Positions 36,677 to 46,227 of a DNA stretch of 64,000 nt are shown one piece after another. This DNA comes from Candidatus Binataceae bacterium (GTDB lineage: Bacteria > Desulfobacterota > Binatia > Binatales > Binataceae). The notes below the pieces were generated by a model that worked only from the letters and a program-made list of their open reading frames with translations, was not told the DNA's origin and searched no databases. The stretch is from assembly GCA_035508495.1 (NCBI GenBank), contig DATJMX010000084.1, positions 1 to 64,000 on the forward strand. Reading direction: 5' to 3'. Made by a program: the position numbers and the translations under genes. How positions within the stretch are numbered: the stretch's first letter is position 1; each line of letters starts with the position of its first letter.

Positions 36677-37864
36677 CTATGCGCAGGCGGCGGCGTGGCT
36701 TGAGATTGCTACGCCGCGGCGGCCCTGGCGCAGGTCATTGCGATCGAAGCCGTTGGTGCAGTAGCCGATCGAAATGCCGGTGCCAGGATCGCCCCATCCG
36801 ATCTGGCCGCCGGCGCCGCCGTGGCCGAATGCTAACGGCGAGTTGGTCTTTCCGAATCCACGATAACTCGCCATCCCATCGCCGCCGGCGACAACTACGC
36901 CGAGCGCTCGATTTACCTTGAATCCGAAAATCGGATCCTTGTAGTCGCCCGAGCGCACGCGCAGCGCGTCCTTGAGCGTCTCCACGTTCCAGATCGGCGC
37001 GCCATTGGATGCGCGATTGTGCAGCAGGCCCTGGTAGAACAGCGCGAGGTCGCCGGCTGTCATGATCCCGCCGCCGCCCGGCACGCCGGCTTCGCGCACG
37101 CCGGGATCGTTGAAGCCGAGGATCGCTTCCTCCGTGACTTCAGTTTCCGGCATCTCGGGGATGCCGAGTTTCTTGCGCTCCTCGTTGGTGAGCGCTTCGC
37201 CGACGTAGCACAGATCGGCAACGCGATTCTGATGCTCGCGCGGCAGGCCGACGCGCATCTCGGGAAGGCCGAGCGGCGTCGCGATTCGATCGCGCACGAA
37301 CTCGCGAAAGCCCTGTCCCGTGCGGCGTTCGATGATCTCCGCGATAACCCAGAAGCCCGAGGTCGGATGGTATTCGAACTTGCTGCCGACCGGCCATTCG
37401 AGGCGCCATTTCGCAAAGCGCTCAAGGCGCTTGCTGCGATCATTCCATTCGCCCTGCGGATAAGGCGCATTCGGAAAGCCGCCGATATGCAGCAGCACCT
37501 GCTCGACGGTGATGCTTTCCTTCCCGTTGGTGCCGAACTCCGGAACGATATCAGCAACACGCTCCTTGGGATCGAGCTTGCCCTCACCCATCACAATCCA
37601 GGACGCGGCCGACATGATCGCTTTCGTGCAGGAGAAGACGACGTAGAGCGTATCGTTGGTGGCGGGCTTGTCCGCGCCGCCCTGGTTCGCTTTGCCGAAC
37701 GTGCGCATCGCGCCGATCTTTCCATTGCGCGCGATGGCGATCTGCACCGACGGCAGAAGCCCTTCGTTCACTTCACGCTCGGCGCGCTGGAAGAGCGCAT
37801 CGACCTTTGCGGGATCGAGACCGAGTTCACGGGGATGTTCGGCAAACTTTTCCTGCGACGGCAT
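36677..37864 (-). CDS. Serine beta-lactamase-fold hydrolase (class C-like/EstB-like)
   Basis: 395 residues. S-x-x-K is S78-C-T-K81, the Tyr motif is YHPTSGF and the late H-x-G is in AFGHGGAGG. No signal peptide is seen, which points to a cytoplasmic esterase or amidase of the beta-lactamase/transpeptidase-like family rather than a periplasmic antibiotic-hydrolysing enzyme. Substrate unknown. Single gene, divergent from the adenosine deaminase gene. Confidence 0.88.
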   Translation of the reverse strand: MPSQEKFAEHPRELGLDPAKVDALFQRAEREVNEGLLPSVQIAIARNGKIGAMRTFGKANQGGADKPATNDTLYVVFSCTKAIMSAASWIVMGEGKLDPKERVADIVPEFGTNGKESITVEQVLLHIGGFPNAPYPQGEWNDRSKRLERFAKWRLEWPVGSKFEYHPTSGFWVIAEIIERRTGQGFREFVRDRIATPLGLPEMRVGLPREHQNRVADLCYVGEALTNEERKKLGIPEMPETEVTEEAILGFNDPGVREAGVPGGGGIMTAGDLALFYQGLLHNRASNGAPIWNVETLKDALRVRSGDYKDPIFGFKVNRALGVVVAGGDGMASYRGFGKTNSPLAFGHGGAGGQIGWGDPGTGISIGYCTNGFDRNDLRQGRRGVAISSHAAACA

Positions 37865-38018
37865 CGTGGTTGTCCTCTCTTAAGAAGGTGGCCGATCTCT
37901 ACCACATCGCGGCCGGGTCGTCAGGCCAAAGCTGAGCTCATCAAATTCGAGCCGGGATCTCGGCAATAGTATTGCCATTGGCATCATAACCGCTTACTAA
38001 GTGCGCTCGGGAGGATCT

Positions 38019-39662
38019 ATGAGCAATAGCCAACGCCGTTGGATTATTCCGATCGTCGCCGTCTCGATCGCTCTTCTCGCCGCGCCATCGGCGAATGCGT
38101 TCAAGGCTTCCGCGCCCGCTCCTTCGCTTGGGACCGGGAACCTCGATCCTGAAACCCGCACCGGCCTTTATTTCAACTTGATCAGAAACTTCCCGGCGCT
38201 GGAGCGCGCGTTTCTCTATCGCATGCCGAAAGGCGGCGACATTCACAATCATCTGAGCGGCGCGGTGCTGGCGGAGAGCTACATCAAGTGGGCTTCGCAG
38301 TTGAACTACTGCGTTTGCACGAATCAGAAATGCGGCAATGACACGCAGTACACGATTGTCACGCCGTCGCAATCGCCGCCGGCGTGTAATTCATCGGCGG
38401 GACTCGCGCCAATCGCACAGGCCACGCGCAAACCGAGTTTCTACAACGCGATGATCGATGCGCTCTCGATGCGCAACTTTGTCTCGACCGGTCCGACGAG
38501 CGGGCACGATCACTTCTTCGATACCTTCGGGAAGTTCGGCGCGATTTCAGGCGTCAAGACCGGCGCGATGCTCGCCGAGGTCGCATCGGTCTGGCATGCC
38601 GAGAACGTCAAATATATCGAGCTGATGCTGTCGCTCAACGGCGGGTCCCAGACCCGGGCGCTGGTGAATGGAATGACCTTCGATCCGACGAAGATGCAGC
38701 AGCTCTTCGACTTCATCGTCAACAACCCCAACTTTCCGAGCTATGTCGCCGGCGGCACGAGCGATCTCAACGATGCCGAATCGGACATGCGCTCAGAGCT
38801 CGGATGCGGCACGCGTCGCGCCGATCCGGCATGCAATGACGAAACGATCCGCTACGTCTACCAGATCAATCGCACGCAGACGCCGATCAACGTTTTCGCG
38901 ACGGCGGTTTACGGATTCGAGCTGGCTGCCGCCGATCATCGAATGCTCGCAGTAAACCTCGTTGCGCCAGAAGACAACCCGGTCGCACTGAGCGATTACC
39001 TGACGCAGATGCAGATCATCGGATTCCTGTCGCAGGTGGTGCCGGGCGTCAGGATTTCTCTTCACGCCGGCGAGCTCACGGCGGTTTTTGTGCCGCCGCA
39101 GGATCTTACGTTCCACATTCGCGCCGCGGTCGAGACCGCAGGAGCGGATCGTATCGGGCACGGCGTCGATATCGAAAGTGAAACCAACTGGCAGCAGCTC
39201 ATGACGGAGATGGCCGCCGAGCAGCGGCTCGTCGAGATTTGCCTGACCAGCAACGACTTCATCCTGAACGTCGTCGGGTCTGCACATCCATTCGAGACCT
39301 ATCGTTCCTACGGCGTGCCGCTCACGCTCGCGACCGATGATGCGGGCGTGTCGCGGATCGATCTGACGCACGAGTATCAGCGCGCGTCCGATACGTATCA
39401 GCTCAAGTACACCGACCTGAAGCAGCTCGCGCGCAACAGCCTCGAATATGGCTTCCTGCCGGGCGAGAGTCTTTGGGCGAGCACGGTGCCGTTCGTGCGC
39501 AATAGCGCCTGTATCAATGACTCACCGTTAGCGCGCCGAATCTCCGCGCCTTGCCAGAGCTTGCTGAGCAACAGCGAGCGCGCGAGCCAGCAATGGGAAC
39601 TCGAGGGCGATTTCGCGACGTTCGAGCTGGGAGTCGTAGGAGGCGCTTCGCTCGCGCCGTAG
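38019..39662 (+). CDS. Exported adenosine deaminase family protein (ADGF-like)
   Basis: 547 residues with a Sec signal peptide (WIIPIVAVSIALLAAPSANA). Amidohydrolase metal and catalytic sites are all present: DIHNHLSG, SLHAGE with catalytic Glu, RIGHGVD and LATDDAG. A large insertion with several cysteines (CVCTNQKCG) precedes the barrel core. Exported ADA-like enzymes resemble the ADGF/CECR1 group; this one would deaminate purine nucleosides outside the cytoplasm. ATG 38019 has GGGAGG. Confidence 0.88.
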   Translation: MSNSQRRWIIPIVAVSIALLAAPSANAFKASAPAPSLGTGNLDPETRTGLYFNLIRNFPALERAFLYRMPKGGDIHNHLSGAVLAESYIKWASQLNYCVCTNQKCGNDTQYTIVTPSQSPPACNSSAGLAPIAQATRKPSFYNAMIDALSMRNFVSTGPTSGHDHFFDTFGKFGAISGVKTGAMLAEVASVWHAENVKYIELMLSLNGGSQTRALVNGMTFDPTKMQQLFDFIVNNPNFPSYVAGGTSDLNDAESDMRSELGCGTRRADPACNDETIRYVYQINRTQTPINVFATAVYGFELAAADHRMLAVNLVAPEDNPVALSDYLTQMQIIGFLSQVVPGVRISLHAGELTAVFVPPQDLTFHIRAAVETAGADRIGHGVDIESETNWQQLMTEMAAEQRLVEICLTSNDFILNVVGSAHPFETYRSYGVPLTLATDDAGVSRIDLTHEYQRASDTYQLKYTDLKQLARNSLEYGFLPGESLWASTVPFVRNSACINDSPLARRISAPCQSLLSNSERASQQWELEGDFATFELGVVGGASLAP

Positions 39663-39677
39663 TCCGAACGAAGAAGC

Positions 39678-40574
39678 TCAGGCTCCTTGCGCGGAGATCC
39701 AGCCGGCGCGGCCCGGCAGCGTATCGCGGATGACCTCGCACGCGGGCAGCTCCGAGGTCCGAAGACGTTCGGCCACATCGCGCAACTGCACGAACTTCGC
39801 GCCGCGTTCGCCGAGTGCGCGCACCAGCGCGGTGAAGGCATCCAGCTGGCCCATCCCCTCGGTCTCGGCGTGGATCGTATGAACGTTGAGCGAGTCTTCC
39901 CTGAACTGGCCGAGGTAAAAATCGTGGACGGCTTGAGCGTCGTGCAGTTCGGGTCGGCCCATCACCTCGTCGAGCGTCGGCAGCGTCGTGGGGATCTCGG
40001 GTGTCGCTAGCGCGCGGCCCTCGACGACGCATCGATAGGGCGAACGTCCGCGCGTATCGCTGTGATAGTCGAGCTTGAGATCTTCGAGGGCGAGCAGAGC
40101 GGCCGAGCTCGTGCGCCATCCCGGTGCGGCGAAGCTGCGCGGCGCCTCGCCGAAGATTGCGCGATAAGCTTCGCGCGCATCTGTCAATTCATCGCGCACG
40201 CCGCGTTCGCCGATACGGTCGATCTCGTCCTGCCATCGCACGTGATCGTAGCCGTGAACGCCAACTTCGAAGCCGCTGCGCTTGAGCGCGCGCATCGTTT
40301 CGGGAAACGCCAGCGCGATCGGACGCGCTGGCAGCAATGTGCCCGACAGAATCGTGCGCACGCCGTACATCGCGACCGCATTGGTGCGGAACATCTTCTT
40401 GAGGAATCCGCGATTGCGGAAAACGCGCGCGACCGCGCGGCCCGAGTTGTCCGGCCCCATGGCGACATAGAAACTCGCCGTGATGCCGTCGCGCTCGAGC
40501 ATCTGCACGAGGCGCGGCACGCCCTGTTCCATGCCCTGGTGGGTATCGACGTCGATCTTGAGCGCGACTTCCAT
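39678..40574 (-). CDS. arnD: ArnD deformylase (polysaccharide deacetylase family)
   Basis: 298 residues, NodB-like fold. N-terminal KIDVDTHQGM carries the Asp and metal His set; FEVGVHGYDHVRWQD the second motif; SFAAPGWR the substrate loop; TIHAETEGM the late His. These are the family marks of 4-deoxy-4-formamido-L-arabinose-phosphoundecaprenol deformylase. It frees the amino group of undecaprenyl-phosphate-L-Ara4FN at the inner membrane. Next to arnA and arnC homologues. Confidence 0.9.
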   Translation of the reverse strand: MEVALKIDVDTHQGMEQGVPRLVQMLERDGITASFYVAMGPDNSGRAVARVFRNRGFLKKMFRTNAVAMYGVRTILSGTLLPARPIALAFPETMRALKRSGFEVGVHGYDHVRWQDEIDRIGERGVRDELTDAREAYRAIFGEAPRSFAAPGWRTSSAALLALEDLKLDYHSDTRGRSPYRCVVEGRALATPEIPTTLPTLDEVMGRPELHDAQAVHDFYLGQFREDSLNVHTIHAETEGMGQLDAFTALVRALGERGAKFVQLRDVAERLRTSELPACEVIRDTLPGRAGWISAQGA

Positions 40575-40590
40575 TGAACCAGGTCGAACG

Positions 40591-41553
40591 CTAGGCCATT
40601 TCCTGCCGGAACCAGTCCATCGAGAGTTTCACGCCCTCGCGCAGACTCACTTTCGGTGTAACGCCGAGCAGCGTGCGCATCTTGGCGTTATCGGGCACGC
40701 GGCGCGGGATGTCCTCGTAGCTGTTGCCGTAAACCTCTTCCTGCGTGACGAATTTGATCTTCGAGCGGGTCTCGCCGTACAGCTCGAGCATCAGCTTGGC
40801 GAACTCGAGCACTGTTGTCTCGATGTCAACGCCGATATTGATCGCCTGCCCATCGGCCTTCGGGTTTACTCCCGCCTGGATCGTGGCCTCGACCGCGTCG
40901 GTCACGTAGGTGAAGCAGCGGGTCTGCTGGCCATCGCCGATAACAGTCAGGTCAGCGCCGCGCAGCAGCTGCCCCATGAAAATCGTGAACAGGCGGCCGA
41001 CGTCGACCTTGTCGAGGCGCGGACCGTAGACGTTGAAATAGCGCATGATCGTCATCGGCAGTCCGAGCTTGTGGTACGCGAAGAAGAAATGCTCGCCGAC
41101 CGCTTTCGAGGTCGAGTAGCACCAGCGGTCGATACTGGTGGCGCCGAGCACGCGGTCGTCGTCTTCGCGCCAGGGCACCTTGGGATTACGTCCGTACACT
41201 TCCGACGTCGAGCTGAACACCACTTTCTTGCTGTACTTGTAGGCGGCCTTCAGGATGTTCTGCGTGCCGTTCACGTTAACATTAAGTGTTTCGTATGGAT
41301 CGCCGACATAGTGCTCGACGCCAACGACGGCGGCCAGGTGGTAGATGAGATCCGACTTGGCGACGAGGCCGTCGATCAACTCGATGTTGAAAATCGAATC
41401 ATGCACGTAATGAAAGCGCGGGTTGTTCAGGAGATGCCGCACCTTGGCGATCGAGCCGGTATCGAGCACGAAGACCTCGTCGCCGCGTGCGATAAAAGCG
41501 TCGGCGAGATGCGAGCCAAGAAATCCCGCGCCGCCTGTGATCAGAATTCGCAT
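40591..41553 (-). CDS. UDP-glucuronate decarboxylase, ArnA C-terminal-type SDR
   Basis: 320 residues, extended short-chain dehydrogenase. NAD motif ITGGAGFLGSHL, STSEVYG with the Ser-Glu pair that ArnA uses in oxidative decarboxylation, and the Y-x-x-x-K pair in CYSTSKAVGEH. ATG 41553 follows AGGAGG. In E. coli this activity is the C-terminal half of ArnA; here it is a separate gene downstream of the formyltransferase gene. It would convert UDP-GlcA to the 4-keto pentose. Confidence 0.85.
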   Translation of the reverse strand: MRILITGGAGFLGSHLADAFIARGDEVFVLDTGSIAKVRHLLNNPRFHYVHDSIFNIELIDGLVAKSDLIYHLAAVVGVEHYVGDPYETLNVNVNGTQNILKAAYKYSKKVVFSSTSEVYGRNPKVPWREDDDRVLGATSIDRWCYSTSKAVGEHFFFAYHKLGLPMTIMRYFNVYGPRLDKVDVGRLFTIFMGQLLRGADLTVIGDGQQTRCFTYVTDAVEATIQAGVNPKADGQAINIGVDIETTVLEFAKLMLELYGETRSKIKFVTQEEVYGNSYEDIPRRVPDNAKMRTLLGVTPKVSLREGVKLSMDWFRQEMA

Positions 41554-41579
41554 GATGCCTCCTGAGACCAATGTTCAAT

Positions 41580-42542
41580 TCAAATTCGGCCGCCGATGCG
41601 GCCCTTGTCGCCGAGCACGGCGCGTGCTGGACCTTCAACCGCGCCTTCGAACTGCGCGCGCACGATTGTGATACTGCCCTCGCCCGCCGCGACTTCGAGC
41701 GAGCCGTCGCCACGTTCGGCGATTATCGCGCCCGCAACTCCGCGCGTTCCGGACTCCGCCGCGATCGCCGCGCGCCACACTATCAGTTTACGGCCGTCCA
41801 CCGTCGTAAACGCGCCCGGATAAGGATGCGTGACCGCGCGCACGAGGTTGAAGATTCGCCGCGCCGGCCAATTCCAGTCGATGCGCCCGTCCGCGGGCCG
41901 CCGCCGTCCGAAGTAGCTGCCTTCGGCGATATTCATCGGCCTTCGCGGCGCGCCGCCCACAACAATTTGCGGATGAAATTCGTTGATCAATCTAACGCCG
42001 AGCGGCACGAGCTTCCGATAGAGCGTGAGCGCCGTGTCATCATCATCGATCGCAATGCCGCGCTGTCCAACAATATCGCCCGCATCGGCGCGCGCGACCA
42101 TGTGATGCAAGGTGACACCCGCCTCGCGCTCGCCATTCACGAGCATCCAGTTCACCGGCGCTCGCCCGCGATACTTCGGCAGCAACGAGCCGTGCATGTT
42201 ATAAGCGCCGCGGTGCGCGAGTTCGAGGATGCTCTCCGGAATCAGGTAGCGGTAGTAGAAGGAATAGATGACCGCCGGATTCATCGCCGCAATGCGCTCG
42301 CGCCAGGTGTCATCGACACGATCGGGCACGTGGACCGGCACGCCATGCCGCAGCGCCAGATCGGCGACGCTCCGCCACCAGATTTCTTCGTGCGGATCAT
42401 CGAGGTGCGTGAACACGGCCGCGATCGGCGCGCCCATCGCGAGCAGCGCCTCGATGCAGGCGTAGCCCATCTCGTGATAGGCGAACAGCACGCAAGGCGC
42501 GGAGCTCACCTGCGCCGCGATACTCGAGTTCTGCAACTCCAC
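41580..42542 (-). CDS. Formyltransferase, ArnA N-terminal-type
   Basis: 320 residues, similar to methionyl-tRNA formyltransferase. NMHGSLLPKYRGRAPVNW contains the catalytic Asn and His, and ARADAGDIVGQ the Asp; the C-terminal domain is the FMT-like barrel. It would add a formyl group to UDP-L-Ara4N from 10-formyl-THF. GTG start at 42542, two bases after the arnC stop. Separate from the decarboxylase gene, unlike enterobacterial ArnA. Confidence 0.87.
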   Translation of the reverse strand: MELQNSSIAAQVSSAPCVLFAYHEMGYACIEALLAMGAPIAAVFTHLDDPHEEIWWRSVADLALRHGVPVHVPDRVDDTWRERIAAMNPAVIYSFYYRYLIPESILELAHRGAYNMHGSLLPKYRGRAPVNWMLVNGEREAGVTLHHMVARADAGDIVGQRGIAIDDDDTALTLYRKLVPLGVRLINEFHPQIVVGGAPRRPMNIAEGSYFGRRRPADGRIDWNWPARRIFNLVRAVTHPYPGAFTTVDGRKLIVWRAAIAAESGTRGVAGAIIAERGDGSLEVAAGEGSITIVRAQFEGAVEGPARAVLGDKGRIGGRI

Positions 42543-42543
42543 G

Positions 42544-43563
42544 CTATTGGCGATACGGTTCGCCGCTCTCCGTGGCCGCGCTGTGAACCGCGCGCACGAT
42601 GTAAGTCGGGCGGCGCCGCACTTCGATATAGATGCGCCCGACGTACTCGCCGATCAGGCCCAGCGCCAGCACGATAAACCCGATGAAGAAGAACAGGATC
42701 GTGAAAAGCATCCAGACCGCGCCTTCTTCCTGCGGTCCGTAGATCAGCCGATGCGCCATCAGCAGCACGGCGAGGATCGCGTCGAGGATGAAGATTGCGA
42801 TTCCGGCAAGGCTCACGGCCTGGATCGGGATCAGCGAAAAGCCGGTGATCAGGTTGAGGCTCAGTTTCGCGAGGCTGAACAGGTTGTACTTGGATTCGCC
42901 GCTCGCGCGTTCGTCGTGGGCGACCGGGATCTCGGCAACGCGCTTGGCGAAAGTGTTGGCGAGCGCTGGAACGAAAGCCGCCTTCTCGTCGCAGTCCGCT
43001 ACTGTGTCGACGACGTGGCGCCGGTAGGCGCGCAGCATACATCCGTAGTCGTGCATCGGCACGCCGACGATCAGCGACGTCAACCGATTGTGAAGGCGCG
43101 ATGCGTAACGCCGGAACGCGTCGTCCTGCCGCTCCTCGCGCCATCCGCCGACGACATCGTTGCCCTCGTCGATCGCGGCGAGCAGCCGCGGAATTTCCTC
43201 GGGAGGATTCTGCAGGTCGGCGTCGAGCGTGACGACAACCTCGCCTCGCGACTGGCGGAAGCCCGCGAGGATCGCCGAATGCTGCCCGAAGTTGCGCGCG
43301 AGCTCGACCACGCGCACACGGCCGTCTTCGTCGGCGGCTATCGAGCAGAGGATCTTCAGCGAGTCATCGCGCGAGCCGTCGTCAACGAAAACCGCCTCCC
43401 AGCTTCGGTCCAGGCCGGCGAGCACCGGCCGCAGCCGCGTCCACAGCGCGTTGAGATTCGCCGATTCGTTATAAACGGGGATGACAATCGAGACGAGCCG
43501 CTCGGGCGCTCGCGATTGCGCGGAGATACCGCGAAGCGGCGCGATTTTTCCGGATGGAGTCAT
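42544..43563 (-). CDS. arnC: Undecaprenyl-phosphate L-Ara4FN transferase
   Basis: 339 residues. GT2 domain: IVIPVYNESANLNAL, VDDGSRDDS, LDADLQNPPEEI, the HDYGCMLRAYRR block typical of ArnC and two C-terminal membrane helices (AGIAIFILDAILAVLLMA and ILFFFIGFIVLALGLIGEY). It transfers Ara4FN to undecaprenyl phosphate at the inner membrane. First gene of the minus-strand arnC-arnA(FT)-arnA(DH)-arnD operon. Confidence 0.92.
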   Translation of the reverse strand: MTPSGKIAPLRGISAQSRAPERLVSIVIPVYNESANLNALWTRLRPVLAGLDRSWEAVFVDDGSRDDSLKILCSIAADEDGRVRVVELARNFGQHSAILAGFRQSRGEVVVTLDADLQNPPEEIPRLLAAIDEGNDVVGGWREERQDDAFRRYASRLHNRLTSLIVGVPMHDYGCMLRAYRRHVVDTVADCDEKAAFVPALANTFAKRVAEIPVAHDERASGESKYNLFSLAKLSLNLITGFSLIPIQAVSLAGIAIFILDAILAVLLMAHRLIYGPQEEGAVWMLFTILFFFIGFIVLALGLIGEYVGRIYIEVRRRPTYIVRAVHSAATESGEPYRQ

Positions 43564-43914
43564 TTTCTGATGTAGAGGCCCGGGCGCAAAGGCTAGCGAA
43601 GGTACCGAACCGTCAGGTGATTGTTACAAACAAGGCCGAGCAATTAAAGATGACCACCCGACCGTCTTGCAGACAAAAAACTCGAACGAAGGTCCCGTAA
43701 AACTCCGCAACAAATTCCGCGGCGACAACCTGCCCTCCCCGCATCGGAAGGGAAGGTGTGTTAGGTAGGTTTTTCGCCGGCAATGCTCGGCGAATTCAAG
43801 AGATCCGGACAACGACCTAAACCGCTTCCCGCACGGGAAGGGGGACCAGAAATGCCGGCGCTTGAATCGTTCGGGCGTTGATCTCTTTCGTCGCTACCGG
43901 GAGACTGCTGCGTC
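43564..43914. other. Divergent arnC/arnT promoter region with hairpins
   Basis: 351 bases without a gene. TTCGCCG (43773-43779) pairs with CGGCGAA (43788-43794), and CTTCCC-GCAC-GGGAAG is at 43825-43840; a related CCCCGCATCGGAAGGGAAGG run is at 43737-43756. It must hold promoters for both arn transcription units. I see no convincing PmrA box. Confidence 0.5.
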
Positions 43915-45621
43915 ATGGCTCGGGGCAACCGCTGGCTGCGCTTCATTCTGATCGCGCTCGGAGCAGCGATTCTTTATCTTCCCGGGCTTGGACGGCCTGC
44001 GCTTTGGGAGCCTGACGAGGGGCGTTACGCGGAGATCGCGCGCGAGATGGTCGCGACCGGCGACTACGTAACGCCGCGCGACGACCAGCAGCGCTATTTC
44101 GAGAAACCTCCGCTGGTCTACTGGGCCGAGGCGGAATCGATCAAAATTTTCGGCGCCAATGAGTTCGCGGTGCGCCTGCCCGCCGCCCTGTTCAGCGTCG
44201 GGCAGGTAGTGGTGACGGCCGCGCTCGCCGAGGCGATGCTCGGGGCTGACACCGCGATTCTCGCTGCGATGACGCTGGCGCTGAGCCCGCTGTTCTTCGG
44301 CTTCGCGCGCTTCGCGACACTCGACCCGGCGCTCGCGTTCTTTCTTACTGCCGCAATCGGCGCCTTCTATGCCGCCGCTCGCGCCCCCGCCTTTGATTCA
44401 CGCACTGCGCGACTGTGGATGCTCTTCACGTCCGCGATGCTCGCGCTGGGAACGCTGGCCAAAGGCCCGGTCGCGCTTTTACTGGGTGGTCTGATCGCTC
44501 TCGTCTGGATCGTCATCGAAAAGCGCGGCCGCGAAATCCGGAAGATGCCGCTGATCACGTGCGCGATCGTGTACGTCGCGATCGTCGCGCCATGGTTCGT
44601 GCTCACCGAGATGCGCAACCCGGGCTTCCTGCACTTCTTCTTCGTGCACGAGCATCTTCAGCGCTACGTCAGTTCGAGCGAGCACGGATGGGGCCTGTGG
44701 TTCTTTATTCCGATCCTTATCGGTGGGGCGTGGCCGTGGATTTTCTTCGCGCCCGATGGGTTCCTTGCGCTGTATTCCGGGAGCACGCCCGTAGGTGAAA
44801 GCCGCCGCTCCGAGGCTCGGTTGCTCGCGATCTGGTTCGTACTGATTTTTGTTTTCTTCTCGATTCCGCGCTCGAAGCTGGGCTCGTATATTCTGCCTGC
44901 GATCCCGCCGCTTGCGATTGCCGCCGGCAATGGACTCTATCGCCTTCGAGCGATGAGCGCCGAGTCGCGCTCGCGCCTGCTGTTGTGGTTTCTGGCGGTC
45001 AATGCGATCGGCGCGATCGCGGGCGCCGCAGTGGTCTACGGTTTCGTGAATCGCGCCCATCCTGCCCTCGCACAGGACGCTGTCATCGTCGCGCTGTTTA
45101 TCGTGGTCGGCGCGATCATGATGTACGGAACGGCGCACGACCAAGGCCGCGTCGGCTACGGCGCCGCCGCCATGGCGCTCGCGATGATCGCGACGCTGGG
45201 CCTCGGCGAGCGCGCGCGCCGCGACGTGGCTCCACTCACGACCTATCGCGATCTCGCTTCGATCGTGAAGCCTTACGTGCAGGGTGGGTGTGTCCTCGGT
45301 TCGTATCGCCATTACGTTCAGTCGCTGCCCTTCTATACCGGGACGATCGAAACGCGCGTCGAGTATTGGGGCGAGCTCGCGGAGACCGGCGAACCGGAGA
45401 CGCTCGACAGGCGTTTCTTTATCGGTTCGGAGTCGAGCCTGAAGCATACCTGGGGATCCGGGACGTGCATGGTGCTGATCGTCAATCGCAAGGATCTCGC
45501 CGCGCTCACTGCGTCGCTTGCCCCGCCGCCCACGGTGCTCGGATGCGAAGGCAAGAAAATCGCGCTCCTCAACGGCCACGCCGACAGCGCCGCGCCGAAT
45601 TGTGCACAGGATGGCGGATAA
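43915..45621 (+). CDS. ArnT-like lipid A aminoarabinose transferase
   Basis: 568 residues, GT83/PMT-type membrane protein with about twelve hydrophobic helices. The N-terminus has the family's periplasmic loop: GRPALWEPDEGRYAEIAREM and DDQQRYFEKPPLVYWAEA, with the Asp-Glu catalytic pair. It moves aminoarabinose from undecaprenyl phosphate to lipid A on the periplasmic face. Context with arnC and arnD supports the ArnT role. Confidence 0.85.
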   Translation: MARGNRWLRFILIALGAAILYLPGLGRPALWEPDEGRYAEIAREMVATGDYVTPRDDQQRYFEKPPLVYWAEAESIKIFGANEFAVRLPAALFSVGQVVVTAALAEAMLGADTAILAAMTLALSPLFFGFARFATLDPALAFFLTAAIGAFYAAARAPAFDSRTARLWMLFTSAMLALGTLAKGPVALLLGGLIALVWIVIEKRGREIRKMPLITCAIVYVAIVAPWFVLTEMRNPGFLHFFFVHEHLQRYVSSSEHGWGLWFFIPILIGGAWPWIFFAPDGFLALYSGSTPVGESRRSEARLLAIWFVLIFVFFSIPRSKLGSYILPAIPPLAIAAGNGLYRLRAMSAESRSRLLLWFLAVNAIGAIAGAAVVYGFVNRAHPALAQDAVIVALFIVVGAIMMYGTAHDQGRVGYGAAAMALAMIATLGLGERARRDVAPLTTYRDLASIVKPYVQGGCVLGSYRHYVQSLPFYTGTIETRVEYWGELAETGEPETLDRRFFIGSESSLKHTWGSGTCMVLIVNRKDLAALTASLAPPPTVLGCEGKKIALLNGHADSAAPNCAQDGG

Positions 45622-45696
45622 GAATGTTCATCCGCAGCGACGCCGGGCTTGGAACCGATGCGTTGTGGCGATAGGTTTCACGCTGGCAGGGGTGTG

Positions 45697-46167
45697 ATGC
45701 GGAAGGCTTTGTGTGCGGCTCTGGCCGCGATATTTGCGCTTGCGCTTGGCGGCTGCGCGCCGGTTTATCAGGACCACGCCCAGCAGGAGCTGGCTACGGG
45801 GCAGCTCGACGCGGCTGCGGCTGACGTGACCGCAGCGCTCAGTCACGATCCCAACAATCTCAAGCTGCAGAATCTCGCTGCGCAAATCTTCACGCAGCGC
45901 GGGGTCCAGTATTACCAGGGCGGCGAGATGATCGCGGCCTCCGACGATTTCCATCGCGCGATCAGCTACGACCCGATGTATTCGCGGGCCTACGACTACC
46001 TCGGCATGCTCTCGTTCCAGCAGAGCAACTGGCAGGACGCGATTAACTACGGCGACAAGGCCGCGTCGCTCGAGGGCAAACCCGATCCGGGCTACGTCGC
46101 AGCCGCGCGCAAGAACATGCAGCAAACTCAACTGCTCCGCGCGCCCAAGCTGTACAGGGTGCGTTGA
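45697..46167 (+). CDS. TPR-containing lipoprotein
   Basis: 156 residues with signal peptide and lipobox (ALALGGC). Three TPR-like helix pairs follow: ELATGQLDAAAADVTAALSHDP, QYYQGGEMIAASDDFHRAISYDP and YLGMLSFQQSNWQDAINYGDKA. I choose ATG 45697, with AGGGG close upstream, since earlier in-frame codons lie before the basic start. Scaffold-type protein in the periplasm or outer membrane; partner unknown. Confidence 0.8.
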   Translation: MRKALCAALAAIFALALGGCAPVYQDHAQQELATGQLDAAAADVTAALSHDPNNLKLQNLAAQIFTQRGVQYYQGGEMIAASDDFHRAISYDPMYSRAYDYLGMLSFQQSNWQDAINYGDKAASLEGKPDPGYVAAARKNMQQTQLLRAPKLYRVR

Positions 46168-46227
46168 GGCCCTGCTGACGCAGGCATGAAAATCTGGAAC
46201 ACTTGCGCGCGAGCATAGAACCCGACA

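Noticed and set aside
41571..42677. 368-codon plus-strand frame opposite the formyltransferase gene
   Set aside because: Arg-rich shadow of a gene with intact catalytic motifs.
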